Assembly: GCF_028858725.1 (NCBI RefSeq)
Contig: NC_084769.1
Location: 10,665,501-10,729,500 of the forward strand
Direction: 5' to 3'
Source of the DNA: Colius striatus
Lineage: Eukaryota; Chordata; Aves; Coliiformes; Coliidae
DNA: 64,000 bases
Under the pieces are notes generated by a model that did not search any database, was not told where the DNA came from, and worked only from the letters and a program-made list of their open reading frames with translations. The position numbers and the translations under genes are program-made. Shown in pieces: positions 23,501 through 31,519 of the stretch (position 1 is the stretch's first letter; the number at the start of each line of letters is the position of its first letter).

Positions 23501-26060
23501 GCATATTGCAGTGTAGTAGCAAGGCTGATGAGCGTTATGAGCATTTCAGGAATCCTAAAGAGTGGTGTGTGGTTTGTTCCATAGATTTGAGACACTTTTT
23601 TCTTTTTAGTCGTAAAGATTGCTGTGCTTTCTGAGCAGGCTGGGTGTTTATGAGCCAGTTGGAGTGCATCATCTTCAGTGTAACTGCAACTATTGAGAAG
23701 CTTCAAAATAGGAACATGTAGTGCAGCTAATCTCTGCTCATCTTAAACTAATACCATTTCCATCACAGGGATCCTTACAGTTTAGATATGCTTCCAAGAG
23801 ATGTACCACCAATGCTGTATGACTTACCTGAGAGAGACAGGGAGAACATAATTGACCAGTAAGTTTCTCCTCTATTTTATATTTGGTGTGATTATGCCTT
23901 TACCACTTTGTATGGATGTGTCTAAACCTGTCCCAAGAGATCCTCAAAGGCAAAAGCACAAAGTCCCTCTTACGTGAAACATACTTTTGGTTTTCTTGGC
24001 TAAAAATACTTTTGACAGGATGAAACCCAATTGTTTCTCATCTTACTAATTTTTAGTGAGACAGATGAAACTGAGTTCAGAATGATTCTTACTCCAGAGA
24101 TGGTGAGAGATGAATTTCCACAAATTGGGCAGGCACTCTCAGAAGAAGACAAAGAGAAATCAGCAAGAAAAGAAAGGTAGGTACCATTTGAAATTAGGGT
24201 AGAGGAATGGGAAGGAATCTGAAGGCAAGCATCCCCTTCAGATCATCATAGAAAGTCATACTGAGATGCCTTAGGGGCTTCATGATGATTGGGATGCAGA
24301 TCTGGCGCTTGGAATAAATTTGCACTGCAAATGCAATCTCTGGTTTGGAATTCAGAAAGCAGCTGTGGATGTGACACACTGGCCTGGATGTTTCTGGCTT
24401 CAGTTTTATCAATGTGATCTAACACTTGAGGCAGTTGTCTTGCCTTTGCAGAGGTAATCAGTATTCTTGCATTAATAAACACAGAATTACTTGCTCCCTA
24501 AAATATTGTAAACTGGCCACTGTAGGACCCAAATCCTGCCTTTTGCCCCCAGTCTTGTCAGATCCATATCCTGAGTTTGTACCTCGCCTTGCGGGGAAAC
24601 CTAAGGACAAGGAAAGCTCAGAGGGACAGATGGGTCTTTGATGGGGTTGATGGTTACCACCATGGTTCCAGAGCAGCATTTCAGACCCACAGAGCAGTTG
24701 TGTGGGTCTGAAAGCAGAAGTGGATACACCATGGGGAACTGGGGATTATGTAATGCTGCAGAAAGGATGCAAGTCAGTGTAGGAGCTGGTAAGTGGGATA
24801 CTGAGGGTAGCGGGCATGAGTACAGATAGGGCAGTACAGATAAGTCATTGCAGAGTGACACAGGAGAAAGCACTGAGTTCTGGCTCCACATTTTCACAGA
24901 TACTTTGAGTGAACTAATCTTTCTGTCCAACAGTTGTCCTCTCTTTGAAACAGTCATGATGTGGCTTAGATGTTAGGGTGTGCATAATATCCTGAAACTT
25001 TCAGAGCCATCAAGACGCTTGAATGTCTCATTTTCTTTAAATTTAGAGGGATATTATTTGATTGGCATTCAAATCCTGTGCAACTGTCAGCAATTAAACT
25101 TTAAAACAGTGCTGAGTATTACAAGCTCTCCAACAAAACACTAATCACTGTATTGTGATTACCACAGCATTGATTGAAAATAATTTACTGTAAAAACAAA
25201 GGTGTGTCTGACTCAGTGCCAGTTTTTGCATTTTATGACACTCTGCTTGTCAGAACATGGGGATTTGAGATAGATTGTGTAACTAAAGAATGATCTTTTT
25301 CTCGACAGTGATACGGTGTTGGATGGTGCTTTTCCTGGGTAAGTAATTTTAGAACCACAAGGTTCCTTCATTTTGAAGTTTTAGATGCTTTCTTCAAAAA
25401 TGAAAATACTTTTCTCTGTTAAACACCTCTGGGTATTGGTATATATTTATTGAAAGCTTCCCTATTTATTTTGCTTTGCAAAGAGGGAAAGAAAAATCTA
25501 TTAACAAACAATGAAGTTCCAATCCTTTCTTTTGTCACTGGAAGATTCTCCACTGTAATTAATGGAGTGGTTTCCCTAGATTACATAGCACACATTACTC
25601 CTCTGCAGCAGTTTCAGGATTCCATCCTTTAGGCAAATCAGTTTTCCATGTGAGTGCTCTTGATCTGGCCATTATAGCATATGCTTCTTCTTAGATAATA
25701 TGTACAACTGAATCTAGTAAGTGTTTGCCTATCAGATGGTCTGTCCAAATCAAGAATGAATGCTGTTTTCACTATTTCACTCCTTTTGCAGTTCTGCATA
25801 AGTAATAGGATACCCTCTGTGTTCATTGTAAAAAAGAAAAACTATATGTGAATGTCTCTTCCTTTGTTTTTGTCAGTATTCCCAAGTAGCTCCCCTGGCT
25901 ATTATCAGTACTAATGACTTTTTAAACTTTTTGCAGAGAACTGCATGACCATCCAGGTGGACATTTTCAACCCCAAAACAACGAGTTCAGAGAGAAAGTT
26001 CAAAAACACGTGGAGAAAATGAAGCTGAAAGCACTTAATAAAACCCTTATTCTGGGATAA
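2445..26060 (+). CDS. CFAP221: CFAP221 (PCDP1), complete coding sequence in 24 exons
   Basis: Cilia- and flagella-associated protein 221 is a component of the C1d projection of the central-pair apparatus. In Chlamydomonas (FAP221) and mouse it binds calcium-calmodulin and is needed for normal ciliary beating. Joining 24 exons by GT-AG junctions with consistent phase gives 865 codons including the TAA stop. The 864 residues are close to the mammalian length (about 840). Residues 47-262 form an ASH/MSP-like beta-sandwich region, with family motifs such as [49 protein letters not shown] and [19 protein letters not shown]. The middle (305-470) is charged and helical, with [25 protein letters not shown]-type family sequence; a lysine cluster lies at 550-557, and the C-terminal third is proline- and acid-rich. 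The start is the ATG at 2445, where the conserved (VEEP.KR.EVP.HLLES) N-terminus begins downstream. The identification rests on recognition of the family, not on a search. Confidence 0.95.
3017..3117 (+). CDS. CFAP221: CFAP221 coding exon 2 (residues 47-80)
   Basis: The acceptor is ctctgtag and the donor ctg|gtaagt. Two bases complete lysine 47, and the exon ends in phase 0. It encodes the start of the ASH/MSP-like region ([18 protein letters not shown]). Confidence 0.92.
4125..4211 (+). CDS. CFAP221: CFAP221 coding exon 3 (residues 81-109)
   Basis: The acceptor is ttttgttctacag and the donor aca|gtaagt; the exon is phase 0 at both ends. It encodes [17 protein letters not shown], a highly conserved strand segment of the N-terminal beta-sandwich. 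Confidence 0.95.
4316..4411 (+). CDS. CFAP221: CFAP221 coding exon 4 (residues 110-141)
   Basis: The acceptor is cattttctag and the donor cag|gtgagg; the exon is phase 0 at both ends. It encodes [15 protein letters not shown] and [16 protein letters not shown]. The tryptophan/tyrosine-rich motif is diagnostic for this family. Confidence 0.95.
4904..5004 (+). CDS. CFAP221: CFAP221 coding exon 5 (residues 142-174)
   Basis: The acceptor is cctccttttcag and the donor ag|gtgagt. The exon ends two bases into codon 175. It encodes [20 protein letters not shown] followed by [14 protein letters not shown]. Confidence 0.94.
5005..7192 (+). other. CFAP221 intron 5
   Basis: AT-rich intron. The only structure I see is a short tandem array of 'gatacttgctac'-like units at 6037-6078 and an A-run near 6343. 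No repeat family was recognised. Confidence 0.8.
6037..6078. repeat. Short imperfect tandem repeat (gatacttgctac units)
   Basis: Three imperfect copies of a gatacttg(c/a)taca-like unit lie head to tail in intron 5. Confidence 0.6.
7193..7296 (+). CDS. CFAP221: CFAP221 coding exon 6 (residues 175-209)
   Basis: The acceptor is ctctcttttcag. One base completes serine 175. The donor g|gtagat is weak at +5. The exon encodes [20 protein letters not shown], then [12 protein letters not shown], matching the family's second beta-sandwich strands. It ends one base into glycine 210. Confidence 0.94.
7297..9359 (+). other. CFAP221 intron 6
   Basis: A 2.1-kb intron with no recognisable repeat family, gene or RNA. 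A short (ac)n run lies near 8730. Confidence 0.75.
9360..9519 (+). CDS. CFAP221: CFAP221 coding exon 7 (residues 210-262)
   Basis: The acceptor is tctaatcacag. The donor is gt|gtaggt, chosen because reading on gives an in-frame TAG at once, while splicing here restores valine 263 and the frame. The exon encodes [20 protein letters not shown] and [20 protein letters not shown], the end of the ASH/MSP-like region. Confidence 0.93.
9786..9836. repeat. Cluster of ctgttatgataa units
   Basis: The near-palindromic word CTGTTATGATAAC occurs twice in tandem, followed by related 'ctgttatc' words. It lies in CFAP221 intron 7. Confidence 0.55.
10078..10201 (+). CDS. CFAP221: CFAP221 coding exon 8 (residues 263-304)
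   Basis: The acceptor is ctgacacctag and the donor aag|gtgtga, which is weak. The product is strongly basic ([19 protein letters not shown], ending QKVK) and forms a linker between the beta-sandwich part and the conserved central segment. It is less conserved than its neighbours. Confidence 0.88.
10289..10400 (+). CDS. CFAP221: CFAP221 coding exon 9 (residues 305-341)
   Basis: The acceptor is tatatctcatag and the donor g|gtaatg. It encodes [20 protein letters not shown] and [10 protein letters not shown], one of the most conserved blocks of CFAP221. The intron before it is only 87 bp, the shortest in the gene. Confidence 0.95.
10620..10728 (+). CDS. CFAP221: CFAP221 coding exon 10 (residues 342-377)
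   Basis: The acceptor is gatattcctacag and the donor tg|gtaagt. It encodes [20 protein letters not shown] and ends EEKANHLKW, with the tryptophan codon split across the junction. The segment is predicted helical and charged. Confidence 0.94.
11318..11405 (+). CDS. CFAP221: CFAP221 coding exon 11 (residues 378-407)
   Basis: The acceptor is ctgtaaatgcag and the donor aag|gttagt. It encodes [20 protein letters not shown] followed by RQREEEHYK. The segment is charged and probably helical. Confidence 0.94.
11406..12995 (+). other. CFAP221 intron 11
   Basis: A 1.6-kb intron. Several short open frames occur on both strands but none looks like a protein, and no repeat family was recognised. Confidence 0.7.
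12996..13085 (+). CDS. CFAP221: CFAP221 coding exon 12 (residues 408-437)
   Basis: The acceptor is gtgacaaatcag, with a poor pyrimidine tract. The donor is cag|gtttgt, also weak. The exon is 90 nt and phase 0 at both ends, so it could be skipped without a frameshift. It encodes [20 protein letters not shown]. Confidence 0.92.
13086..14417 (+). other. CFAP221 intron 12
   Basis: A 1.3-kb intron in which I see no gene, RNA or clear repeat. Confidence 0.7.
14418..14513 (+). CDS. CFAP221: CFAP221 coding exon 13 (residues 438-469)
   Basis: The acceptor is ccactctgcag and the donor aag|gtaaca; the exon is phase 0 at both ends. It encodes [20 protein letters not shown] followed by [12 protein letters not shown]. 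Confidence 0.92.
14765..15242 (+). mobile_element. CR1 LINE 3' fragment, old
   Basis: This diverged copy reads CR1-like from 'cccagttttgggcccctag' through 'ttggagcagcttgcccagaaa' to 'ggaggttggaccaggacctcc' and 'atctcttccaatctgga'. It is more decayed than the other copies and lies in CFAP221 intron 13. Confidence 0.75.
15364..15495 (-). mobile_element. CR1 LINE 3' end
   Basis: The reverse-orientation tail 'catagaatcacagaatcat' is followed by the complement of the CR1 3'UTR ('tggaagagacctttaaggtc'). It is truncated at about 15495, where a second copy abuts it. Confidence 0.8.
15496..15612 (-). mobile_element. CR1 LINE 3' end, second copy abutting the first
   Basis: It starts with tail octamers (cacagaattgcagaatcac), then 'ggaacctttagagatcatcc' and 'gcagaagcaggtccatctag'. 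About 117 bp remain. The arrangement indicates one CR1 inserted next to or into another. Confidence 0.8.
16140..16230 (+). CDS. CFAP221: CFAP221 coding exon 14 (residues 470-499)
   Basis: The acceptor is ctttaattctcttag and the donor g|gtaaga. It encodes [20 protein letters not shown]. The basic amphipathic pattern would suit a calmodulin-binding helix. That is an inference; the family is known to bind calmodulin but I cannot place the site. Confidence 0.9.
16380..16660 (-). mobile_element. CR1 LINE fragment
   Basis: The tail 'agaatcataggattataaa' is followed by the complement of the 3'UTR ('gggacctttaatggtcttct', 'tctctgggcaacctgtgcca'). An A-run at 16553-16562 interrupts it. It lies in CFAP221 intron 14. 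Confidence 0.8.
16670..16990 (-). mobile_element. CR1 LINE fragment
   Basis: The tail 'catacagaatcacacagaat' is followed by 'ggaagggaccttgaaagctc', 'catctgggcagccccttcca' and 'cttgtcctgttagtggacat'. It is a reverse-oriented CR1 3' part and lies directly next to the previous copy. Confidence 0.82.
17400..18397. mobile_element. Solo LTR of an endogenous retrovirus
   Basis: The 998-bp element begins TGTCGTGGTTTAG and ends CTAAACCAGAACA, imperfect inverted ends with the TG...CA hallmark of LTRs. It is flanked by a perfect 5-bp target duplication, caaaa (17395-17399 and 18398-18402). It is much richer in GC and CpG than the intron around it. No internal gag/pol/env sequence is present, so it is a recombined solo LTR. 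A 5-bp duplication is compatible with ERVL-like integration, but the class is not settled. Orientation is not determined. Confidence 0.85.
17733..17759. repeat. GC hairpin inside the LTR
   Basis: GCCCCCCC is followed by a loop around TGAACGGTTC, itself nearly self-complementary, and then GGGGGGGC. This is an 8-bp perfect stem. Confidence 0.7.
18457..18560 (+). CDS. CFAP221: CFAP221 coding exon 15 (residues 500-534)
   Basis: The acceptor is ccattcgtgtcag and the donor ttg|gtaggt. The product is rich in serine and glutamate ([20 protein letters not shown]) and looks disordered. The solo LTR ends only 60 bp upstream of this exon, inside the same intron. Confidence 0.88.
19003..19092 (+). CDS. 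CFAP221: CFAP221 coding exon 16 (residues 535-564)
   Basis: The acceptor is atcttctttcag and the donor aag|gtgagt; 90 nt, phase 0 at both ends. It encodes [15 protein letters not shown], then a lysine/arginine cluster KIKRKKKR (550-557), then IPFYDLK. The basic cluster resembles a nuclear-localisation or acidic-partner binding motif, but its role here is unknown. Confidence 0.93.
19605..20031 (+). mobile_element. CR1 LINE 3' fragment
   Basis: It starts 5'-truncated at 'gatcaggggactggaacatc' and continues with 'gaggagactgaggggagatc'. It ends with 'tctaaaggtcccttccaacc' and the octamer tail 'cattctatgattctatg'. It lies in CFAP221 intron 16, in the same orientation as the gene. Confidence 0.92.
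20500..20607 (+). CDS. CFAP221: CFAP221 coding exon 17 (residues 565-600)
   Basis: The acceptor is tttctttgcatttag and the donor cag|gtaaca; 108 nt, phase 0 at both ends. It encodes [20 protein letters not shown] followed by [16 protein letters not shown]. Confidence 0.92.
20752..20928 (+). CDS. CFAP221: CFAP221 coding exon 18 (residues 601-659)
   Basis: The acceptor is tgtgtttttcaag and the donor ttt|gtaagt. At 177 nt it is the largest exon, and it is phase 0 at both ends. It encodes an acidic/proline segment ([20 protein letters not shown]) ending in [11 protein letters not shown]. Confidence 0.93.
21091..21112. repeat. Two perfect 11-bp tandem units
   Basis: The unit gtagcatttag occurs twice without mismatch. 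Confidence 0.8.
21328..21393. repeat. Imperfect 33-bp tandem duplication
   Basis: Two 33-bp copies (21328-21360 and 21361-21393) share atgatc(c/t)tggcc and end in aacctc. A handful of substitutions separate them. Confidence 0.75.
22009..22167 (+). CDS. CFAP221: CFAP221 coding exon 19 (residues 660-712)
   Basis: The acceptor is cttctttatgtttag and the donor aag|gtatgg; 159 nt, phase 0 at both ends. It encodes [20 protein letters not shown], then [20 protein letters not shown]. Confidence 0.93.
22579..22673 (+). CDS. CFAP221: CFAP221 coding exon 20 (residues 713-743)
   Basis: The acceptor is cacttgtcatttcag and the donor ag|gtaaga. It encodes [20 protein letters not shown], then [11 protein letters not shown]. 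The arginine codon is split across the junction (two bases here, one in the next exon). Confidence 0.92.
23178..23300. repeat. Nested 15-bp and 5-bp tandem repeat tract
   Basis: Two perfect copies of the 15-bp unit gaaagcaaagccaat lie at 23224-23253. They are followed by five perfect AAGCC units plus AAG at 23256-23283. Decayed versions extend to both sides. The tract lies in CFAP221 intron 20. Because 15 is a multiple of 3, the surrounding 103-codon + frame (23107-23418) reads as a lysine/serine/alanine-rich repeat. The minus strand is open too. Confidence 0.85.
23769..23858 (+). CDS. CFAP221: CFAP221 coding exon 21 (residues 744-773)
   Basis: The acceptor is tttccatcacag and the donor ca|gtaagt. 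It encodes [20 protein letters not shown] followed by ERDRENIID. The segment is acidic. Confidence 0.92.
24057..24176 (+). CDS. CFAP221: CFAP221 coding exon 22 (residues 774-813)
   Basis: The acceptor is ctaatttttag and the donor ag|gtaggt. It encodes [20 protein letters not shown], then [20 protein letters not shown]. The segment is highly charged. Confidence 0.92.
24177..25308 (+). other. CFAP221 intron 22
   Basis: A 1.1-kb intron before the 30-nt microexon. I see no repeat family or RNA gene. Confidence 0.7.
25309..25338 (+). CDS. CFAP221: CFAP221 coding exon 23, 30-nt microexon (residues 814-823)
   Basis: The acceptor is tttctcgacag and the donor gg|gtaagt. The exon is only 30 nt and encodes [10 protein letters not shown]. 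Entry and exit phases match both neighbours (2 bases carried in, 2 out). It can therefore be included or skipped without a frameshift, so inclusion may vary between tissues. Confidence 0.8.
25339..25936 (+). other. CFAP221 intron 23
   Basis: A 598-bp intron between the microexon and the last exon, with nothing recognised in it. Confidence 0.75.
25937..26060 (+). CDS. CFAP221: CFAP221 last coding exon (residues 824-864 and stop)
   Basis: The acceptor is actttttgcag. It encodes [20 protein letters not shown], a basic helical tail and then LNKTLILG, before the TAA at 26058-26060. A cryptic AATAAA overlaps the coding sequence at 26037-26042. Confidence 0.92.
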
Positions 26061-26375
26061 GAGTAGTTTTACAAAGTGCATAGCTTTGCACTGCTTATCC
26101 TATTAATGCATGAAGCCTCCTGTGTTCCAGACACATGTACAGTTCAGTGTGGTCACCAGGTTCTTATGCCAAGAGAAAAGACCCACCTCTGTCAAGGACT
26201 CTGACTGTGATCGTTACCCCAAACAGTACTTGCTCCAATGAGAATTATCAGCTATATACGATCTCATTTTGACCTGGTGTGAGGGTCCAGAAAGCCACAG
26301 TACTAACATGTAGATAGTTTGGTAATTAATTTACAGGCCACTGTGCTCAAATAAAATGTGACAAGTCTTTATGAC
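26061..26375 (+). promoter_or_regulatory. CFAP221: CFAP221 3'UTR and poly(A) signal
   Basis: A canonical AATAAA lies at 26350-26355, 290 bp after the stop codon. A GT-rich stretch follows at about 26383-26402, as expected of a cleavage site with a downstream element. The end of the 3'UTR (about 26375) is an estimate. Confidence 0.7.
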
Positions 26376-26399
26376 CAAATACTTCTGGTTTTGGTTTTT

Positions 26400-29300
26400 T
26401 AGTTATGACCTGTCTTTGAATTTTTGCAGGTAAGTCACTAAGACTCAGCCTTGACTGTAAATCATACACTTGAGATTTTTAATGAAAGGGAAGACCTGAG
26501 CAGAGTTACTGTCCACAAAGAGAATGTCCAAGCAGGTTCAGGCTTTAATCCAATGCATATCTGTCTTGGCAAAAGGGTGCACAAAAGAGCTGCAGATCTG
26601 TGTGAGAGACCTGTAATGTTCAGAGTGTATTCCCTAGGAAAGGGGATTTCTCAGCATATCACCCTTCAGCTGAGATGTCTCCTACTTTCTGAGATGTCTG
26701 TCCTTACTTGTGGGCAAGCTCAACACCAAACAAAATTGGTTGTATCCAAAGTGAATCAATTGCTCATTTTGAAGAGTGGTGCAGGCTATTTGTGCTGAAA
26801 AGGACATACCTTCTATACTTAAAGGCATGCAAAATGCTACATTCTGCTTCTTAGGAGTCATAGTTCTTTCAAGACCAAAAAAAAAAAGTCCCTAAGAAGA
26901 GAAGTTTATTCCAAAGAGTGGAGATTAGTGTAGACAAACTGCAAAAAGCCCATGGAGGTAAAAAATGCAAAAGTGGAGCGAAAATAAAGCTGCAGAATGG
27001 CTACATGCTATCTCTGTTCACTTCAAAGAAAGAAAAAGCTGCTGTGTTTCTGCTAACTGTCTAATTGGCAAGGGATTGTTCAGAATGCAGGTCTGGAAAT
27101 CTGTAGAGTTTCTCTGACTACAAACAACTGTTTCAACATGTACACATTACTTTTTCCTTCTGTAAGTCCCCAGGAAAGTAGTTGGTCTCTTAAGAGATGC
27201 ACTGAGACTTGAGCATGATTCTTAACATGACCATTAAAATAAAAACATTCTCACAGTTCATAATCCACAATTTAAGTCAGATCAAGTATAAATAATTCTT
27301 AGGAACTCTTATCCATCAGCTAGATGTCAGTGTCTACTGAAGATGGAGTAAGTGTTCAGAAACAATGGTGGTTAGTCAAAGTTGTCTCTTTTTTACAGCA
27401 GTATCCTCTCTCTTCCCTTCTCCTCCAGAGCTTTATGGGCTGGGTTTCAGTATGCAGAGAAGGTAAGAGAAAGCTGTTACCTTGCCCTAAATTGCTCCTA
27501 AAATACTAAGGGACTGTTTTAGCAGCTAGTAGTGCACAGATCTCTGTGCATTATGTCCCTCCAGGATACCTTATAAGATGAGGTTGACTCTTCTAAAGGT
27601 AATAAGCTATCAGAGGCAATCCAGATGTGTCTAAGAACACAAAGTGTGGCTAAATAATGAAAAGTCTTAGATTGTCATATATGAGGCCACTGAAGTATTC
27701 TCCTGGTTGACTACAGAACACTTCCAGAAGTGGAATATAAATGAAGAATTATAACCTGCAGTTGTTGGTTATTCACAGTTCTATGCCTGTTCAGTGTTTC
27801 ATGAAAAGGATTGAGGTACTTTTTGTAACTCAGGAGAAAAAGGAATGAGGTAATGGAAATTGTATTTGTGTTGTAACATTGCCCAGGACACTGGAATATT
27901 TCTGTCAGTTGTTTTTAACTGGATTATCATTTATAACATACTGAACCAGAGCATACATTCTGGAGTGCATTTTTAGGGATAAAAGATGTATATATAGTTG
28001 TCTCTTAACAGACTGCAAATACCTGTTGATAAACACCTTATGCTTTTTAGGCTTATTGGGATCTTTTTTAAGGATCGGCCAGGAGGATTGAATATCAGTT
28101 GTGTGAAATGTTAACATTCAACATCAGTGCTATTTAAAACAACATCAGTGAAAACTTTAGCCTTAAGGCTAAGTTCTTACAAACTATGGAAAACAGCTTA
28201 TTAAGGCATTTTTACTCTGCTTTCCTATGCCTCTACTAAAGATGTAAATCACATTCTTTTGAAGGAAATGTAGCATTCAGTTCTAGCTTAATGCGGTGAA
28301 TGTGCAGATTAAGTACAGATTGCAAACTGAGGTGAATTAATGCATTATGTATAGCCATATTTCCATTCATTCTAATGTTAATTTGTGCATTGCCTTATTT
28401 TGGGAATCAAAGGGCTGCATTCTTACTGATTTAAGTGGGAAAGTAAGAATGTGTAAATTGATGTGCAGAATGTGACAAGATTATTTCCACTCACTGCAAA
28501 CAATATTGCTATTGCATCCCATGTTTGGAAAAGATTCATTGTATAAATGAGGATGCAACAGTTTTACTGACAAAGATACATCCATCTTGCCTGAAAAAGC
28601 CTGTCTCTTAATAAGGTTAACAAACCCTGACTCATGCTTTAGCTTTTCTCCTTTTTATAACATAAGAAATTAGCATTAACCTCTAAATCAAATAAAAGGT
28701 TCACTTTAAAAATGAAGAAAATGCTGATTTTTTTAAACATGGAAATGATCCATGAGCTGAAGTGCTCAGTAACTGGGTTATTAATCTCACTTACTGTTAC
28801 ATGATGAGAGAAAATCCATCCAAGTCCTTAGAATGTAAATTAATTATGTTTTATAAGAAGACTGGGAACAAAACAGCAGTGTGTGTCAAATGTAAAGAAG
28901 TGGATGCAATTGTATTTTCAGCTTATAAGGCTAGTTTCATGGATCCCAAACTAAAGAAACCTTGTTACCTTTGCATTTGTAATGCAAGGTTCAGTTATTC
29001 CAAGCTGCAATTGAAGTTTTTATTGTGGTCTGGGCACTGATTAGTTATCTCTCTCCTGCACAGGTTTTCACACTGCATCCTTTGCCTTATGGAAACAGTG
29101 TGAAGGCTTCTCTCCAGCTATTTAGCCATGGAAGGTTTTAATTCTTGCTGAAACTTCTGCTCCTTTAGTTTGGTTGGAAACAGTCAGCAGGTTTAGAATT
29201 TATCAAGTGAGATATAGACAAATACTGTCATTTCCTTAGAAAGCTGGATAAGGGTAGAGAATAAGAACTTCTCTGCATACTAGTGTGGGTAATTTAATAC

Positions 29301-30840
29301 ATAAGAACTGCATACTAGTGTATGTAAATGTAATTGTGAAGCACTGTTCTGCAATCTGCAGTGCGTAATTTATACAGTTCCTGGAGAAACACCAAACAGG
29401 TGATGTGCTGAGTGCTTCTAAGACCTCTGAAAACCAGAGCTGTCACTAGTGTATCTATGTTTTGTATAGAAGTTGTTTTAAAGCAGAATTGATTTAAAAA
29501 TTGGGGTTTTCCTCCTTTATTTTCTATTTCTGTCAGTCTATGCACTGAGTGCCCATATGAGTTGCTTGGAATGAATCCTTCCCTTCAAGCTGCTGTGGCT
29601 AGCAGTATACAGTGATAAGACAACCTGCTCAAAATCTTTGGGATTTGAGGTTTTTTTTTTTTTTAATATAAAAATCCTGCAGAGAGGATTTTTAAAGCAG
29701 TGAGCACTATTTACAGCTGTTTGATCTGGTGCACATTAATCAGCTCTTCTAGCTTGAGCAGTCTCTTCAACCTCCTCCAGCTCTACCCACTGCCAAAGAG
29801 TGGTCAGTGGTAGCTGCTTTGGTGTAGGATCCTGGAAATCCATCAGGAATAAAGTGCTCCAGTCACACACAGTTCTCTAGGCCTGGTCCTGTGGGGTTAT
29901 TGTGAGTAGGAGGGACTCAACATGTGTTCAGAAGACACTTCCTCCTGTTCCCAGGAATAAATCCCATTCCTACTGCTCTCACAGAGTGAAGAACTTGGTC
30001 AAAACTGACTTGTGATTCTTCATTTTTATGGACATCTCAAGGATGTAATTTCTACAAAGCTGCAGTTCATCAGAAGTCTCCATAATTACTGCTGTGCTGT
30101 GCCATCCTCTCATTGACTCTGTCTTCCAAGTTGACTTCATCAAAACCCAAATCAGTATAATATCCTGGCAATGACTTCAACTACAAAAAAGAGCCAGAGA
30201 TCTCATTATTTGGCCAAAAAAAAAAAAAAGCCAGACACATCTGATAGGGCTCTTTTGTGCCACTTAACACCTGCAGAAACTAATTGGTTGTGAGGGACTT
30301 CCTAGAGTGTGTCTGCATGACCACAGCAGGGACTTGAAAATTAAATCAAGCAGCTCCTAAAAAAATCCAGGTGATTTCAGAACACCTGCAGAAAGTACTT
30401 TTCCAAAGCACCGGTATATAAAAAAAACCATCTTCTGATGAGCTGCTCACTTGTGCCAGGCACTGTTTAGTTCCAGCACATTCATGTTTGAACATCCAAA
30501 GGTTAGGATGCATTTAAGTAGGTGAGGGCTCTCCAGAGTGAAGAGCAAGGAGCACGTCCTTCTGCCTTTAAAGAAATAACATTTCCAGGACCCAATCCTA
30601 CTATCGGTTGAGCATATTTTTAAATGGCTACAATTTTTTACTGCTGTTAGCAGGCTTTTTTAAGTACCTCAGCCATGTTCTACGACTTTTTAATTGCACA
30701 AGGGACTGAGTTAACAGTACATTCTTTTTAATCAGTTGATTTTATCTGGCCTCAGAATTCTGAACCAAATTATACCTCCATTGCTAACTAATTACTGGGT
30801 TGCAATCATTTCACAGTGTGGAGTCTCCAGTAATCCAATA
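26400..30840. other. Intergenic, no recognised gene
   Basis: AT-rich DNA between CFAP221 and the antisense open frame at 30.8 kb. It holds A/T runs near 26878, 29650 and 30220, and scattered splice-like signals, including an acceptor-donor juxtaposition at 26421-26435. No transposon family was recognised. Confidence 0.6.
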
Positions 30841-30848
30841 TGCATTGC

Positions 30849-31517
30849 CTACAAATCAACAATGCACTTTGTGACCTCAGGGATATTGGTTGTATGTATT
30901 ATTGGCTGAGTTTCAGAGCACCAGATGAAGAAACCAAGACTTATTTCCCTTGAGTTTGGATTTGCATGATTAGTTCTCTGTATGCTACCATGAAAATGGA
31001 CATCAAGTATCAAGAGATAATTGCTTTCAAACAACTCTCTCATTGCTTCTCTGATTCTGAAGCACCTTTCCCTACAGGCAGCATCATGTTTCAACAAACT
31101 TAATGCTTCTGGTAACAGTAGACACGGATGTCCCTGTGTCAGTCCTTTTATGTATTTTATGTTGTGGTTCAGAAAAGCCAGACATAGGTCAGGATGCTGA
31201 AAAGTCTTGTTGATACACAGTGTCAACCACCAGAGCCAGTAGCCAGAAAGCTTCCAGTTCCCCACATAGCTAAAAGATGAGGGAATCTCACATTTCTGAA
31301 GCTGAGTTCTTCTTACTAATAACTGCTCCACATCAAAGTGAGGAGTGTTTCCATGCACCACTGGAATATGGCATGATTTGTAGTAGCTATTTGGTAACCC
31401 TGTAGGACAGCTGGAAAGGAGCAAAGCAGCTCTGTCTGCTGTGGCAGTAATACCCACCTTGCTCATCTGTTTATCCCTTCTGCAAGCACCTCTCCAGCTG
31501 CTTGTGTGCACCACTCC
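30849..31517 (-). other. Long antisense open frame of unknown status (221 codons)
   Basis: From a TGA at 31518-31520 to a TAG at 30849-30851 the minus strand stays open for over 220 codons, the longest frame in the AT-rich part of the window. There is no ATG at its 5' end; the first in-frame methionine is about 17 codons in. The conceptual product is rich in Cys, His, Trp and Leu, with no signal peptide, domain or repeat that I recognise. No flanking splice site keeps the frame. It may be a chance opening, a decayed retrocopy or a lineage-specific gene. Confidence 0.3.
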
Positions 31518-31519
31518 TC

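Noticed and set aside
27399-27462. 64-nt exon-like segment after ttttttacag with donor aag|gtaaga
   Set aside because: Splice signals alone are common. No partner exon with matching phase was found, and the segment is mostly pyrimidine-rich.
30070-30179. Minus-strand open stretch downstream of the 221-codon frame, suggesting one decayed multi-frame pseudogene
   Set aside because: A stretch of some 35 open codons is expected by chance, and no family similarity links it to the longer frame.
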